A stretch of DNA of 64,000 nt from Thiohalocapsa sp. (lineage in GTDB: Bacteria > Pseudomonadota > Gammaproteobacteria > Chromatiales > Chromatiaceae): the NCBI GenBank assembly GCA_021736785.1, contig JAIPFF010000007.1, positions 62,001 through 126,000 on the forward strand, read 5' to 3'. Made by a program: the position numbers and the translations under genes. The notes below the pieces were generated by a model. It searched no databases, was not told the DNA's origin, and was given only the letters and a program-made list of their open reading frames with translations. Shown piece after piece: positions 48,141 to 58,277 of this stretch (position 1 is the first letter of the stretch; each line of letters opens with the position of its first letter).

Positions 48141-48615
48141 CGATGCCCCTCTATCGGTTTACGGGCGGCTTGCGGGCGCCCGACAAAACCGAGTGTAATA
48201 GGTGGTTATGCGGTCTAGAGTGCGGGCGGGTGCCGCCGCTCTCAATGAGCCGCTGTCGGTGGGGCGGGCTGTCCGACCTTCGGCGAGAATCCGGCAACAT
48301 GTCTGCAGCGACAGCGGCAGACTGTCGGCGCCGGCATGGCGCGACACTCGGTTTGCTTCGTGTCGCTTTCCATCGACACCCGGTACAAGTTTGGAAACGG
48401 GTTTTCCGGCCCGGGCAGAACTTCGGGTCCGCATTGTCTGTCGAAAGTTTCATGCCGCGGGATCTTAACGACGCAGGGCGCTGCGCAGCCGCTCTTGCAG
48501 GCGTTTCCCCGAGGGGGGCGAGAGCGATGCCTTCGGCTTCCATCTATTTGTTGCAACCTGCACGCGGTGCCGGACTCGGCCCCTCTATGCCCGCCGCCCG
48601 CTTGAGCGGAAAAAA
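48141..48615. other. Divergent region between selO and ppsR-like gene
   Basis: About 475 bases with no supported gene. It contains the perfect TGT-N12-ACA dyad at 48361-48378 and, just to the left, GACAG/CTGTC and TGTCGGCG/GCGCGACA partial dyads (48309-48346), so regulatory sequence is concentrated here. Confidence 0.55.
48361..48378. promoter_or_regulatory. PpsR/CrtJ-type operator (TGT-N12-ACA)
   Basis: TGTCG (48361-48365), CTTTCCAT, CGACA (48374-48378): exactly TGT-N12-ACA, the known PpsR/CrtJ consensus, and further extended by a C-G pair in each arm. It lies 238 bases before the ppsR-like start, so autoregulation is possible. It also lies upstream of selO on the other strand. Confidence 0.6.
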
Positions 48616-49983
48616 ATGACCAACTCGACGCTCGCGCAGCCCGATATCACACTGCTTCTCGATCACGAAGGCGTCATCCGAGGCGCCGAGCTCGCCAACG
48701 TCGTCGCCCTGGAGAGCATCGATCCCTGGATCGACCGGCCCTGGAGCGACACGGTGCTGCCGGACCAGCGCCTGCATCTGCAGCGCTTGGTCGACAACGC
48801 GCGACAAGGCGGCCGCACGGGCATTGGTCAGGTAGTTCAGCGCTTTCCCAGTGGTCTTGCGTTGCCCGTTGAATACACCATGATCCGGCTCGGCAGCGAC
48901 GCCGGCTTCATGGCCATCGGCAAGCCCCTGCTCGCGGTGACGGAACTGCAGTCGCGGCTGGTCAACACCCAGCGTGCCTTGGAAAACGACTACTGGAAGC
49001 TGCGCTCGGTGGAGACGCGCTACCGTTTGTTGTTCGATTCCGCACGCGATGCCGTTTTGGTGCTCGACGCCGGCAGCTTGCGCATCATAGAGGCCAATCC
49101 GGCCGCCATGGGCATGCTCGGTCCAAGGGCCGATGCGGCCGATGACGATCTTTTGGCCCGGTTATCGGAGCCGGATCGCCGCAGCTTGGTCGCGCTTCTC
49201 GAGCGTGTTGCCGAGCAAGGGCTGGCCTCGGGTGAGATGGCGCGTTTCGGCAAGCGCGCCGGGCCTTGGCAGTTGCGCGCATCGCTGCTCGACGCCGATC
49301 AACGCACGACCATCCTGCTGCAGGTCTCCCCGCTCGGCGAGCCGCTGTTGCCGCCGGCGCCGGAAACGCAGCCGGACTCGTACGCGGATCTACTCGAGCG
49401 CTCGCCCGACGGATTCGTCCTGATGGACGGCGCCGGCGTGATTGTCACCGCGAATGCCGCGTTTGCGGAGATGGCCCAGGTCGGCAGCACCGCGCTGCTG
49501 GCGGGAAAGCCGTTCGACGGCTGGCTGGCCCGCCCGGGCGCCGACATGACGGTGGTTGTCGGCAGCTTGCAGCGGTTCGGGCGTGTGCGCCTGCTGCCGA
49601 CCAAAATCATCGGCGCCCTCGGCTCGATCACCAACGTAGAACTGTCCGCGGTCGGCGACCGCGACAGGAATCCCCGGCGCATCGCGGTGCTGCTGCGCGA
49701 TGTCGGCCGCCGGCTCGAGGTGTCCGGCGGCGAGGCCGGCCAGAGAGGCGAGAGCGTCGGCGAAGACTTCGCGCTGCAAATCGGCCGGACGCCGCTGCGG
49801 GTCTTGGTGGAAGAGACTGTCGCATCGGTCGAGCGCCGGTATCTGGAGATGGCTTTGCAACTCACCGCGGGTAATCGGACGGCTGCCGCGCAAGTGCTGG
49901 GATTGAGTCGGCAGAGCCTGCATGCGAAGCTGCGCCGATACGGCCTCGATACGGAATCACAGCCGGGATCCGAAACGCGTTAG
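48616..49983 (+). CDS. ppsR: PpsR/CrtJ-type regulator of photosynthesis genes, cysteine-free
   Basis: 455 residues, typical for PpsR. N-terminal PAS (about 5-110, ITLLLDHEGVIRG), a helical Q-linker (LVNTQRALENDYWKLRSVETRYRLLFD), two PAS domains (about 130-245 and 255-370, LLERSPDGFVLMDGAGVIVTANAAFAEMAQ), then a Fis-type helix-turn-helix (YLEMALQLTAGNRTAAAQVLGLSRQSLHAKLRRYGLD). PpsR represses bch, crt and light-harvesting genes in aerobic purple bacteria, binding TGT-N12-ACA. This one contains no Cys at all, so redox control by Cys oxidation as described for CrtJ/PpsR of Rhodobacter cannot operate. It lies 18 bases before a bacteriophytochrome gene, the likely light input. Weak ribosome site (GCGGAAAAAA). 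Confidence 0.9.
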   Translation: MTNSTLAQPDITLLLDHEGVIRGAELANVVALESIDPWIDRPWSDTVLPDQRLHLQRLVDNARQGGRTGIGQVVQRFPSGLALPVEYTMIRLGSDAGFMAIGKPLLAVTELQSRLVNTQRALENDYWKLRSVETRYRLLFDSARDAVLVLDAGSLRIIEANPAAMGMLGPRADAADDDLLARLSEPDRRSLVALLERVAEQGLASGEMARFGKRAGPWQLRASLLDADQRTTILLQVSPLGEPLLPPAPETQPDSYADLLERSPDGFVLMDGAGVIVTANAAFAEMAQVGSTALLAGKPFDGWLARPGADMTVVVGSLQRFGRVRLLPTKIIGALGSITNVELSAVGDRDRNPRRIAVLLRDVGRRLEVSGGEAGQRGESVGEDFALQIGRTPLRVLVEETVASVERRYLEMALQLTAGNRTAAAQVLGLSRQSLHAKLRRYGLDTESQPGSETR

Positions 49984-50001
49984 TCAGCCAGTAAAAATCG
50001 C

Positions 50002-52176
50002 ATGTCCTCAAACACCGCGACGCCGCCGGCCTTCGGTGAGGCAAACTTCAGCAACTGCGAGCGCGAGCAGGTGCATTTGGCCGGCTCGATCCAGCCTCAT
50101 GGCGCCTTGCTGGTCGTCGACGAGCCCGATCTGACCGTCATCCAGGCCAGCGCCAACGCCGCGGACATGCTCCAACTCGATCGCTTCCCCCTCGGTCTGC
50201 GGCTGGCCGACATTTCCGAGCAACTCGAGCTGCGGGTGCGCATGCACCTCGACGGGCGCCTCGATCGGCTGCCGGTTGCGTTCCGTTGTAGCGTCGGCCC
50301 GCGGCTGTGCGCCTTCGACGGCTTGCTGCACCGCCCGCCGAGTGGCGGTCTCATCGTCGAGTTGGAGCCGGCGCAGCCGCACCGCGCCCTCGTTCAGGGC
50401 ATCGGCGGCTCCTTGAAGCAACTGATGGCGGCACCGGCACTGCAGGATCTCTGCGACGAGGCGGCGCGGATGCTGAAGGCGCTGGTCGGCTACGACCGCG
50501 TCATGGTCTATCGCTTCGACGAAGACGGCCACGGCCAAGTGTTTTCGGAGCAGCGCGAGCCGAGCCTCGAGCCCTATCTCGGCAATCGCTATCCCGCCTC
50601 CGACATTCCCCGGATCGCCCGCGATCTCTACAAGCGCAACCGGGTCCGGCTATTGGTGGATGTGGGCTACGAGCCGGTGCCGCTTGAGCCGCGGCTGTCG
50701 CCGCTGACCGGCCAGGAGCTGGACATGTCGCTGTGCGCACTGCGCAGCATGTCGCCGATTCACACCCAATATCTGAAGAACATGGGCGTGGCCGCGACGC
50801 TGGTGGTCTCTCTGATGGCCGGCGACAGGCTCTGGGGGCTGATCGCATGCCACCACTACCGCCCGCGGTTTGTCTCCTATCAGGTCCGCGCACTGTGTGA
50901 ACTGCTCGGGGAGGCCGTCGCGACCAGGATCGCGGCGCTCGAAGGCTTCGTGCAGGTGCAGGCAGAGCTGCTGGTGCGTCGCCTCGAGCAGCGCATGATC
51001 GAGGCGATCTCCCGCGACGGTGACTGGAAGGGCGCGCTCTTCGACAGTCCCGCGTCGTTGCTGAATCCCATGAAGGCTACCGGCGCCGCGCTGCTTTACG
51101 ACGGCGAGCTCACGACCACGGGCGAAGTGCCGGCCACCGGCGATTTGCGCACGATTGCGCGCTGGCTCGATGCGCAGCCGCGCGAGCCGGTGATCGCTTG
51201 CAGTTCCCTCGGTGAGGCGCTGCCCGAGCTGGCGCCCCTGTGCGGCATCGCGAGCGGTGTCATGGCGGTGCCTCTGTCGGTGCGTGCCGGCGAGTATTTG
51301 CTCTGGTTGCGGCCGGAGCAGGTGCGCACCCTGACCTGGGGCGGCAATCCCTTCAAGTCGGTCGTTGTCGGCAGCGATCCCGGCGATTTGTCGCCGCGCA
51401 GCTCGTTTGCGAAATGGCACCAACTCGTGGAAGGCACCTCGGAGCACTGGTCCGCATCGGACCGTACCATGGCGCAGCTGATCGGCGAGTCCGTCGCCGA
51501 TGTGATTCAGCAGTTCCGCGCGGTGCGGGTGCTGATCGCCCAGCACCAGTTGGAACGGATTCAGGATCAAGTCTGCGGCTCGACGCAGCCGACGGCTGTG
51601 TTCGGCCGCGACGGCGCCACGCTGATGCTGAACGATGCGCTGGCCCGGCTGCTGCCGCCGGCGAGTGCGCCGCCGGCAACGCTCGACGCGCTCGCGCAAT
51701 TGATGGAGCCGCGCACCGAGGCAGCCTGGCGGCTGGAGCAACTGCGCACGCAGCGGCGGTCTTGGCGCGGCGAGATCGGGCTGCGATCGGACGATGCGGA
51801 GTGCGTGCCGCTGTTGGTGCGGGCCGATCCGGTCCTGTCGACGCCCTCGGAGGTGCTCGGCTATGTCGTGCTGCTCACCGATGTGCGGCAGCGCCAACGT
51901 GCGGAGCGGGCCCGGCAGCGCTTCCAGTCCGGTGTGCTCGAGCCGCAGAAGGCGATGGCGGTGCCGCTGGAATCGCGCGAAGATCTGCTCTATCGCAACC
52001 TCTTCGCGAGCCTGGTGCAGAACGCGCAGCTGGCCGCGCTGGAGATCGCCGACGGCGTCGACTTGGAGCGCGTGCCCGATATGCTCGACGGCGTTCAGGC
52101 GTCGGTTTCGCGCACGGCGGAGCTGCTTGAGCACCTGATCTGGTACGAGCGCCGAAGCGGGACGCGGCGCCACTGA
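50002..52176 (+). CDS. bphP: Bacteriophytochrome without a kinase module
   Basis: 724 residues. The biliverdin-binding Cys19 sits in the usual NCEREQVHLAGSIQPHG. PAS (about 20-120), GAF (about 140-305) with Asp201-Ile-Pro203 and His254 in SPIHTQYL, PHY (about 320-510) with the tongue motif PRSSF at 465-469. The photosensory core is complete, so it should bind biliverdin and switch between red and far-red forms. After it comes one PAS (about 530-640) and a helical end (LVQNAQLAALEIADGVDLERV to LLEHLIWYERR) that resembles a dimerisation helix pair; there is no phospho-acceptor His in a kinase setting and no HATPase. It is 18 bases after ppsR, and in Bradyrhizobium and Rhodopseudomonas bacteriophytochromes antagonise PpsR, which is the most likely job here. 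Confidence 0.93.
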   Translation: MSSNTATPPAFGEANFSNCEREQVHLAGSIQPHGALLVVDEPDLTVIQASANAADMLQLDRFPLGLRLADISEQLELRVRMHLDGRLDRLPVAFRCSVGPRLCAFDGLLHRPPSGGLIVELEPAQPHRALVQGIGGSLKQLMAAPALQDLCDEAARMLKALVGYDRVMVYRFDEDGHGQVFSEQREPSLEPYLGNRYPASDIPRIARDLYKRNRVRLLVDVGYEPVPLEPRLSPLTGQELDMSLCALRSMSPIHTQYLKNMGVAATLVVSLMAGDRLWGLIACHHYRPRFVSYQVRALCELLGEAVATRIAALEGFVQVQAELLVRRLEQRMIEAISRDGDWKGALFDSPASLLNPMKATGAALLYDGELTTTGEVPATGDLRTIARWLDAQPREPVIACSSLGEALPELAPLCGIASGVMAVPLSVRAGEYLLWLRPEQVRTLTWGGNPFKSVVVGSDPGDLSPRSSFAKWHQLVEGTSEHWSASDRTMAQLIGESVADVIQQFRAVRVLIAQHQLERIQDQVCGSTQPTAVFGRDGATLMLNDALARLLPPASAPPATLDALAQLMEPRTEAAWRLEQLRTQRRSWRGEIGLRSDDAECVPLLVRADPVLSTPSEVLGYVVLLTDVRQRQRAERARQRFQSGVLEPQKAMAVPLESREDLLYRNLFASLVQNAQLAALEIADGVDLERVPDMLDGVQASVSRTAELLEHLIWYERRSGTRRH

Positions 52177-52298
52177 GCACGGCCGCGAAGCATCGGCGGG
52201 ACGCAACCAATTGCGCGAGCGCAAAGAACCCGCCTCACCGCCGCCCCGTGGATCGACTAGAATCTTGACGTTCCGTCTCGTTATCGACTTGCCAAAAA

Positions 52299-54266
52299 AT
52301 GCCCGACACTCCGCGCACATCATCGACAGTCGGCCCGCAGACCTATCCGCTGTTGTCCGCGATCGACGACCCCAAAGATCTCCGTGCCCTGCCACCCGAG
52401 CAGCTCGGAGAATTGGCCCAAGAGCTACGGACCTTCCTGGTCGACAGCGTCTCGCGAACGGGCGGCCACCTGGCCGCGGGGCTCGGTGTCGTCGAGCTCA
52501 CCATCGCGCTGCACTATGTCTTCGATACACCGCATGACCGAATCGTCTGGGACGTTGGCCACCAGGCCTATCCGCACAAGATTCTGACCGGCCGGCGCGA
52601 GCGCATGGGTCTGCTGCGTCAAAAGGGCGGCATATCGGGATTTCCGAAGCGCAGCGAGAGTGTCTACGACACCTTCGGGGTCGGTCATTCGAGTACGTCG
52701 GTCAGCGCCGCGCTCGGCATGTCCATCGCCGCCAAGCTCAAGGGCGAGCAGCGCCAGGTGATCGCCGTGATCGGCGACGGCGCGCTCGGTGCCGGTATGG
52801 CTTTCGAGGCCTTCAACCACGGCGGCCCGCTGGATCCGGATCTGCTGGTGATCCTGAACGACAACGAGATGTCCATCTCGCCGCCGGTGGGCGCCATCAG
52901 CTCGCACCTGGCGCGTCTGCTCTCGGGGCGTGTTTACACCAGCATGCGCGAGGGCAGCAAGACCGCGCTGCGCGGCATGCCGAATCTCCGTCAGCTGGTC
53001 GGGCGTTGGGAAGAGCACATGAAGGGCATGGTGATGCCCAGCACCATGTTCGAGGAGCTCGGCTTCAACTACATCGGCCCCCTCGACGGGCACGATATCG
53101 ACGACGTCGTCGCCACGCTGCGTAATATGAAGAAAATGCCCGGGCCGCGCCTGCTGCACGTGGTGACCCAGAAGGGGCATGGCTACAAGCCCGCCGAGCA
53201 CGAGCCCACCACCTACCACGGCGTGACGCCGTTCGACCTCAAGACCGGCGCGATGCGTAAAAAATCCGGCGCCGGCAAAACCTACACCCAGATCTTCGGC
53301 GACTGGCTGTGCGACACGGCCGCCGCCGATCCGCGTCTGCTCGGCATCACGCCCGCCATGCGCGAGGGCTCGGGGCTGGTGGAGTTCTCCAAGCGATTCC
53401 CGAACCGCTATTTCGATGTCGGCATCGCCGAGCAGCACGCGGTCACGCTTGCCGCGGGCATGGCCTGCGAGGGCGTGAAGCCGGTGGTGGCGATCTACTC
53501 GACGTTCCTGCAGCGGGCCTATGACCAACTCGTGCACGATGTCTGCCTGCAGGGACTCGACGTCACCTTCGCCGTCGACCGGGCCGGACTGGTCGGCGCC
53601 GACGGCGCCACGCATGCGGGCAGCTTCGATCTGAGCTACGGGCGGCCGCTGCCGAACCTGGTCATCATGGCGCCGGCGGACGAGAACGAATGCCGGCAGA
53701 TGCTGCAAACTGCCTACGAGCATCCCGGCCCGGCGGTCGTTCGCTATCCGCGCGGCAGCGGTCCGGGTGTCGAGGTGCAGCAGGACATCACGCTGTTGCC
53801 GATCGGCAAGGGCGAGATCCGACGCGAGGGCCGCGACGTGGCGCTGCTCGCGTTCGGCAGCCGCGTCCCGGCCGCGCTGGAGGTGGGCGAGCGCCTGAAC
53901 CTGACCGTCGCCAACATGCGCTTCGTGAAGCCGCTTGACGAACTGCTGATTCTCGATCTCGCCGAGCGTCACCAGTTGCTGGTCACGGTCGAGGAGAACG
54001 CGATCGCCGGCGGCGCCGGCTCGGCGGTCACGGAACTGCTGGCGGCGCACGGCCTCGCCGTTCGCTGCGTGCATCTCGGGCTGCCGGACGTCTGCCTGGA
54101 GCAAGCCGGCCACGACGAGCAACTCACCGCCTGCGGCCTGGATGCCCACGGCATCGAGGCCGCCGTGCTCGGCGAGATGCAGTTGCTCGGGATGGTGCCG
54201 GGCGCCGCCGCCGGAGCAGAGCACGGCGCCGGCCGCGGCGCGGCGAAAGGCGCGCGCGGGCTGTGA
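52299..54266 (+). CDS. dxs: 1-deoxy-D-xylulose-5-phosphate synthase
   Basis: 655 residues, full length plus a Gly/Ala-rich tail of about 25. Thiamine diphosphate site [18 protein letters not shown] to [37 protein letters not shown] at the start, and [21 protein letters not shown] in the pyrimidine-binding part. It condenses pyruvate and glyceraldehyde 3-phosphate, the first step of the MEP pathway to quinones, carotenoids and the phytyl tail of bacteriochlorophyll. Follows bphP after 122 bases; dxs next to photosynthesis regulators is a common arrangement in purple bacteria. The start of the DUF945 gene overlaps its stop. Confidence 0.97.
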   Translation: MPDTPRTSSTVGPQTYPLLSAIDDPKDLRALPPEQLGELAQELRTFLVDSVSRTGGHLAAGLGVVELTIALHYVFDTPHDRIVWDVGHQAYPHKILTGRRERMGLLRQKGGISGFPKRSESVYDTFGVGHSSTSVSAALGMSIAAKLKGEQRQVIAVIGDGALGAGMAFEAFNHGGPLDPDLLVILNDNEMSISPPVGAISSHLARLLSGRVYTSMREGSKTALRGMPNLRQLVGRWEEHMKGMVMPSTMFEELGFNYIGPLDGHDIDDVVATLRNMKKMPGPRLLHVVTQKGHGYKPAEHEPTTYHGVTPFDLKTGAMRKKSGAGKTYTQIFGDWLCDTAAADPRLLGITPAMREGSGLVEFSKRFPNRYFDVGIAEQHAVTLAAGMACEGVKPVVAIYSTFLQRAYDQLVHDVCLQGLDVTFAVDRAGLVGADGATHAGSFDLSYGRPLPNLVIMAPADENECRQMLQTAYEHPGPAVVRYPRGSGPGVEVQQDITLLPIGKGEIRREGRDVALLAFGSRVPAALEVGERLNLTVANMRFVKPLDELLILDLAERHQLLVTVEENAIAGGAGSAVTELLAAHGLAVRCVHLGLPDVCLEQAGHDEQLTACGLDAHGIEAAVLGEMQLLGMVPGAAAGAEHGAGRGAAKGARGL

Positions 54267-55657
54267 AGCTCCGCGCCGTCCCCGCCGCCATCGTGGCGGC
54301 GGCGATGGCCGTTTCCGCTTTGCCCTGGCTGCTCGGCCTACGCGTGGAGCACGACTACCGCGGCCTCTTGGCCGCGCTCGCCGCTGACGGCTATGGCCTG
54401 ATCGAGCAGGATTATCAGCGCGGCTGGCGTCGGTCGAGCGCGCGACTCCTCGTTGCGCCGCCGAGCTTGCGCGATGACGCCGAGCCGCCCCGCCTGCGGA
54501 TCGCAGTCCGTATCGTACATGGTCCCCCGGGCTTAGCCGATATGCTGCGTTGGCCGCCGGTGCTCGGCTTCGCACGGGCCCGAGTGACCGTCGTCGACGC
54601 GCCGCGCGCGCTGCCGCCTTTGTTGGTCGATGCGCTCATCGGGCCGTTCGGCGGGCTCGATCTGGCACTGCGGCTGCCGGACAGCAGCTACGCCGGTGAG
54701 GCCGGCCGCCTGCTGCTCACCGACGTGCGCACCGAACTCGACATCAGTGCAGATCGCCGGGCGTGGCGCGCGCGCGGTGTCATCACCGGCTTCGAAGCTG
54801 TTGCGGACGATGCACGTCGGCTTGCAGTGGAAGGGCTGAGCTGGCAGGCCGATGTCGACAGCGGCGATGCCGGACTGCCGTTGGGCGTGGCGACGCTGAC
54901 CCTCGAGCACATGAGCCTCGGGTACGGCGATACGCAGCCGTCTCTGGCGGCCGGCGGCGTGCGCATTGCGCTGCGCTCCCGTCTGAGCGCGGCGGAGCGT
55001 GCGGCCATGGAGGCCGAGATAGAAGTCGACCGGCTCATCAGGGAGCAGTCCGAGCTGGCGCCGTCGCGCGCCGAGCTCTCGCTGACCGGTCTGCACGCGC
55101 CGACGCTGGCCGCTCTCTGGTCGGGCGTTATGGCCCTCAATCAGCGGCAACTGCCGGCGTCGATGCGTGGTCTCGCGCTCGGCGGCCTGCTGGGCGAGCA
55201 CCTGCCGGCATTGCTCTCGAGCGGTCCGGGGGCGAAGCTCGCGCCTTTGGAAGTCACCACGCCGCACGGGATGCTGACGGCGGCGCTGTCACTGACCGTC
55301 AAGGCGTCGGAGGTCCAAGCCGACCCGACATCGCCGCGGACATCGGACTGGCTTTCGCGGCTGTCGGGAGAGGCCAGGCTGTCGGCGCCGCAACCCTTGT
55401 TGCTACAGTTGCTGGTGCAGGAAAAGGAGCGGCGCGTGCGCGCAGAATTGCGCCACCGCGGCGAGCCGGTCGGGCCGCTGGCGCCGTCCCTGAAAAGCGA
55501 AGTGGAGCAGGCTGCACAGGCATCGCTGGCCGGCCTGATCCGGGATGGCTGGCTGCAGGCAAACGCCGGACGTCTGATTGCGGCCGCGGTTGTCGGAGAC
55601 GGCCTGCTCACCATCAACGGCAAGACGTGGCCGATCACGCGGAATGCTGCGCCGTGA
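54263..55657 (+). CDS. DUF945 (YdgA-like) exported protein
   Basis: 464 residues from GTG 54263 inside the dxs stop. Hydrophobic N-terminus ([20 protein letters not shown]) acts as signal anchor. Then the DUF945 pattern: [26 protein letters not shown], several hundred residues of beta-rich repeats, and the end [11 protein letters not shown]. The family is inner-membrane anchored with a large periplasmic part and no settled role; some links to asymmetric lipid or AsmA-like functions have been suggested on fold grounds. Coupled to dxs here. Confidence 0.8.
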   Translation: MKLRAVPAAIVAAAMAVSALPWLLGLRVEHDYRGLLAALAADGYGLIEQDYQRGWRRSSARLLVAPPSLRDDAEPPRLRIAVRIVHGPPGLADMLRWPPVLGFARARVTVVDAPRALPPLLVDALIGPFGGLDLALRLPDSSYAGEAGRLLLTDVRTELDISADRRAWRARGVITGFEAVADDARRLAVEGLSWQADVDSGDAGLPLGVATLTLEHMSLGYGDTQPSLAAGGVRIALRSRLSAAERAAMEAEIEVDRLIREQSELAPSRAELSLTGLHAPTLAALWSGVMALNQRQLPASMRGLALGGLLGEHLPALLSSGPGAKLAPLEVTTPHGMLTAALSLTVKASEVQADPTSPRTSDWLSRLSGEARLSAPQPLLLQLLVQEKERRVRAELRHRGEPVGPLAPSLKSEVEQAAQASLAGLIRDGWLQANAGRLIAAAVVGDGLLTINGKTWPITRNAAP

Positions 55658-55813
55658 GCCCCGGGCTCGACGCTCCCGGCCGCGGGAACGGCCGGCGGCG
55701 CCGGCGGCCGAATTGCTTGATCCGTTGCGCCATCGCGGTCGACACGGGCCAGACCGATTGAGGGCCGCCGGCGTGCGCGCAGATCACCAGGCACAGTAAA
55801 CCGGAGCTCGCGG

Positions 55814-56617
55814 ATGTTGCAGATCGATCCGATTCCCGCCTTCGACGACAACTATATCTGGCTGCTGCGCGAGCCCCCCGGGCGGCACGCGGCGGTGGTC
55901 GACCCCGGCGATGCGGACCCCGTCATCGAGCGGCTGCGCGCCGACGATCTGGAGCTCTCGGCCATCCTCGTCACCCACCATCACGGCGATCACGTCGGCG
56001 GTGTTGCCGACTTGCTGGCCGAATGGCCGCATGCGATGGTCGCAGCTCCTGTCGATCGGCGCATCCGGTCAGCGACACGCAGCGTGGGTGAAGGAGACCG
56101 TGTCGCCGTCGACGGCTTCGAGACTGTCTTCGACGTGATCGAGGTGCCGGGACATACGGCGACACATATCGCCTACCTCAGCGTCGCCGCCGAGGCGGAT
56201 CCCGTGCCGCCGGCGCTGTTCTGCGGCGACACGTTGTTCGCCGCCGGCTGCGGGCGCGTCTTCGACGGCACCTTCGAGCAGCTGGCCGCATCGCTTCGGC
56301 GTATTGCCGAGCTGGCACCGCAGACACGCTGCTATTGCGCCCACGAATACACGCTGGCCAACCTGGGGTTCGCCCGATGGGTCGAGCCCGACAGCGCGGC
56401 GCTGGCGGAGCGCGTCGCCGAGGCCGAGCGTCTGCGCGACAGGCAACTCCCGACAGTGCCCTCGACGCTCGCCGAGGAGCTTGCGACGAACCCGTTCCTG
56501 CGCACCGGCGATGCCGCCGTCATCGCCGCCGCAGAGACCTATGCGGGACGGCCGCTGGCCGACGCCACCGAAGTCTTCATTGCGTTGCGGCGTTGGAAAG
56601 ACGAGCGCTACGACTGA
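55814..56617 (+). CDS. gloB: Hydroxyacylglutathione hydrolase (glyoxalase II)
   Basis: 267 residues. Metallo-beta-lactamase fold with THHHGDHVGG (54-63) binding two metals, VPGHTATHIAY, LFCGDTLFAAGCGRVFDGT and CAHEYTLANLGFA, and the C-terminal helical domain with LRTGDAAV and FIALRRWKDERYD that binds glutathione. It hydrolyses S-lactoylglutathione to lactate and glutathione in methylglyoxal removal. Stands 156 bases after the DUF945 gene. Confidence 0.95.
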   Translation: MLQIDPIPAFDDNYIWLLREPPGRHAAVVDPGDADPVIERLRADDLELSAILVTHHHGDHVGGVADLLAEWPHAMVAAPVDRRIRSATRSVGEGDRVAVDGFETVFDVIEVPGHTATHIAYLSVAAEADPVPPALFCGDTLFAAGCGRVFDGTFEQLAASLRRIAELAPQTRCYCAHEYTLANLGFARWVEPDSAALAERVAEAERLRDRQLPTVPSTLAEELATNPFLRTGDAAVIAAAETYAGRPLADATEVFIALRRWKDERYD

Positions 56618-56694
56618 AGCATTCATTCTCCCGCCGCGCCGCCCGAATGATGACGATTTGACCGCCGCTTCGGCGGCTGATAGAAACCGCGGCC

Positions 56695-58263
56695 ATGACG
56701 GCTCCTGCAATCGCCCGCACACCGATGTCCCGATCCGATCGACAGGCTCTGTCATTGCCGGCGTCGGCGCTGCTCGCATTCGCCGGCGGCGCGGCGCTCG
56801 TGCTGTCGTTTGCGCCGTTCGGCATCTATCCTGCGGCGGTCGTCTCGCTGGCGCTGTTCTATCACGCGCTGCAAGGGCACCGCGGCCGCGCCGCCTTCGG
56901 GGTCGGCTGGCTGTTCGGCGTCGGGCTTTTCGTCTTCGGCGTGTTCTGGATACGCATCAGCCTGAACGAGTTCGGCAACATGTCGGCACCCGTCGCGAAC
57001 ACGCTGATGCTGCTGTTCGTTGCGGCGATGGCGCTGTACTACGGGCTTGCCGCGTGGTTGATCCAGCGCCTGCAGCCGGCCGAGACGGCGCCGCAGTGGG
57101 TCGGGCCGCTGCTGATTTTCCCGTCGGTTTGGGTGCTGCTCGAATGGCTTCGCGGCTGGCTTTTTACGGGGTTCCCGTGGCTGCTGGCGGGTAACGGCCA
57201 GATCAATCCGCTGCCGCTGCTGGGCGCGCCGCTGTCGGGCTTGGCGCCGGTGGCGGGGGTATTCGGGCTCAGTCTGGCAGTCGCCTTTTCCGCAGGCCTG
57301 CTGTGGGGGGCGCTGCGCTGGCGAGGTCGCGCCCGCGCGGGTGCTCTGATCGCGCTGGCCGGACTCTGGCTGAGCGCCGGTTTACTGCAAAACGTCGAGT
57401 GGACACGTCCGCACGGCGCGCCGCTGACTGCCACGGTGGTCCAAGGTAATGTCGAGCAGTCCCTGAAATGGCATCCGGACGGCCTGCTGCCGACGCTCGA
57501 GATTTATCTGTCCATGACGCGCGAGTCGCTCGGCGACGATGTCATCGTTTGGCCGGAGACGGCCATCCCGGATTTCCTGCACGAAGTGGATGCGGCGCTG
57601 GTCGCGCCACTCGGTGAGCGCGCACGCGAGCAAGGCAGCGAGATCGTCATCGGCGTGCCGGTGATGGAAACGCCGGAGCGCTACTTCAACGGGCTGATCA
57701 GCATCGGCAGCGCCCGCGGCTACTACTACAAGCGCCATTTGGTACCGTTCGGCGAGTTTCTGCCGTTCAAGGCGCAATTACGACCCTTGATCGACTGGTT
57801 CGAGGTGCCGATGTCCGATTTCAGCCGCGGCGCGGCCGAGCGTCCCCTGCTGCAGGTGGGCGAGCATTGGGTGGGCGCGTCGATCTGCTACGAGGACATC
57901 TTTGCGGACGAAGTCCGGCAGGCTTTGCCGGAAGCCGCCTATCTGATCAATGTCAGCAACGACGCCTGGTTCGGCGACTCTCTGGCGCCGCACCAGCATC
58001 TGGAGTTCGCGCGACTGCGTGCCATCGAAAATGCACGAGCGCTGGTGCGGGCGACCAACACCGGGATCTCCGCCATCATCGATCACCGCGGGCGGGTGCT
58101 GGGGGAGATTCCCTCGTTCGTCCGCGGCACCTATAGCGCCGAGATCGGCCCGCGCGCGGGGGCGACACCGTTTTCCCGTTTCGGCAGCCTGCCGGTGGTC
58201 GTGGTGGCGGCGCTGATGCTGCTGACCGGACTTTGGTCGGGACGCCGCCGTTCCCGCGGCTGA
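56695..58263 (+). CDS. lnt: Apolipoprotein N-acyltransferase
   Basis: 522 residues. Eight or so membrane segments with the nitrilase domain in the periplasm (about 240-480). The catalytic triad is intact: Glu288 (VWPETAIPDF), Lys346 (YYKRHLVPFGEFLPF) and Cys398 (SICYEDIF). Transfers the third acyl chain to lipoproteins, needed for Lol sorting in diderm proteobacteria, and would mature the PqiC-like lipoprotein of this window. ATG 56725 is an alternative start. Confidence 0.95.
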   Translation: MTAPAIARTPMSRSDRQALSLPASALLAFAGGAALVLSFAPFGIYPAAVVSLALFYHALQGHRGRAAFGVGWLFGVGLFVFGVFWIRISLNEFGNMSAPVANTLMLLFVAAMALYYGLAAWLIQRLQPAETAPQWVGPLLIFPSVWVLLEWLRGWLFTGFPWLLAGNGQINPLPLLGAPLSGLAPVAGVFGLSLAVAFSAGLLWGALRWRGRARAGALIALAGLWLSAGLLQNVEWTRPHGAPLTATVVQGNVEQSLKWHPDGLLPTLEIYLSMTRESLGDDVIVWPETAIPDFLHEVDAALVAPLGERAREQGSEIVIGVPVMETPERYFNGLISIGSARGYYYKRHLVPFGEFLPFKAQLRPLIDWFEVPMSDFSRGAAERPLLQVGEHWVGASICYEDIFADEVRQALPEAAYLINVSNDAWFGDSLAPHQHLEFARLRAIENARALVRATNTGISAIIDHRGRVLGEIPSFVRGTYSAEIGPRAGATPFSRFGSLPVVVVAALMLLTGLWSGRRRSRG

Positions 58264-58277
58264 CCCCGCGGGCGTTG

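Noticed and set aside
52425-54575. Minus-strand open frame of 716 codons opposite dxs
   Set aside because: Shadow of dxs; no ribosome site or motif.
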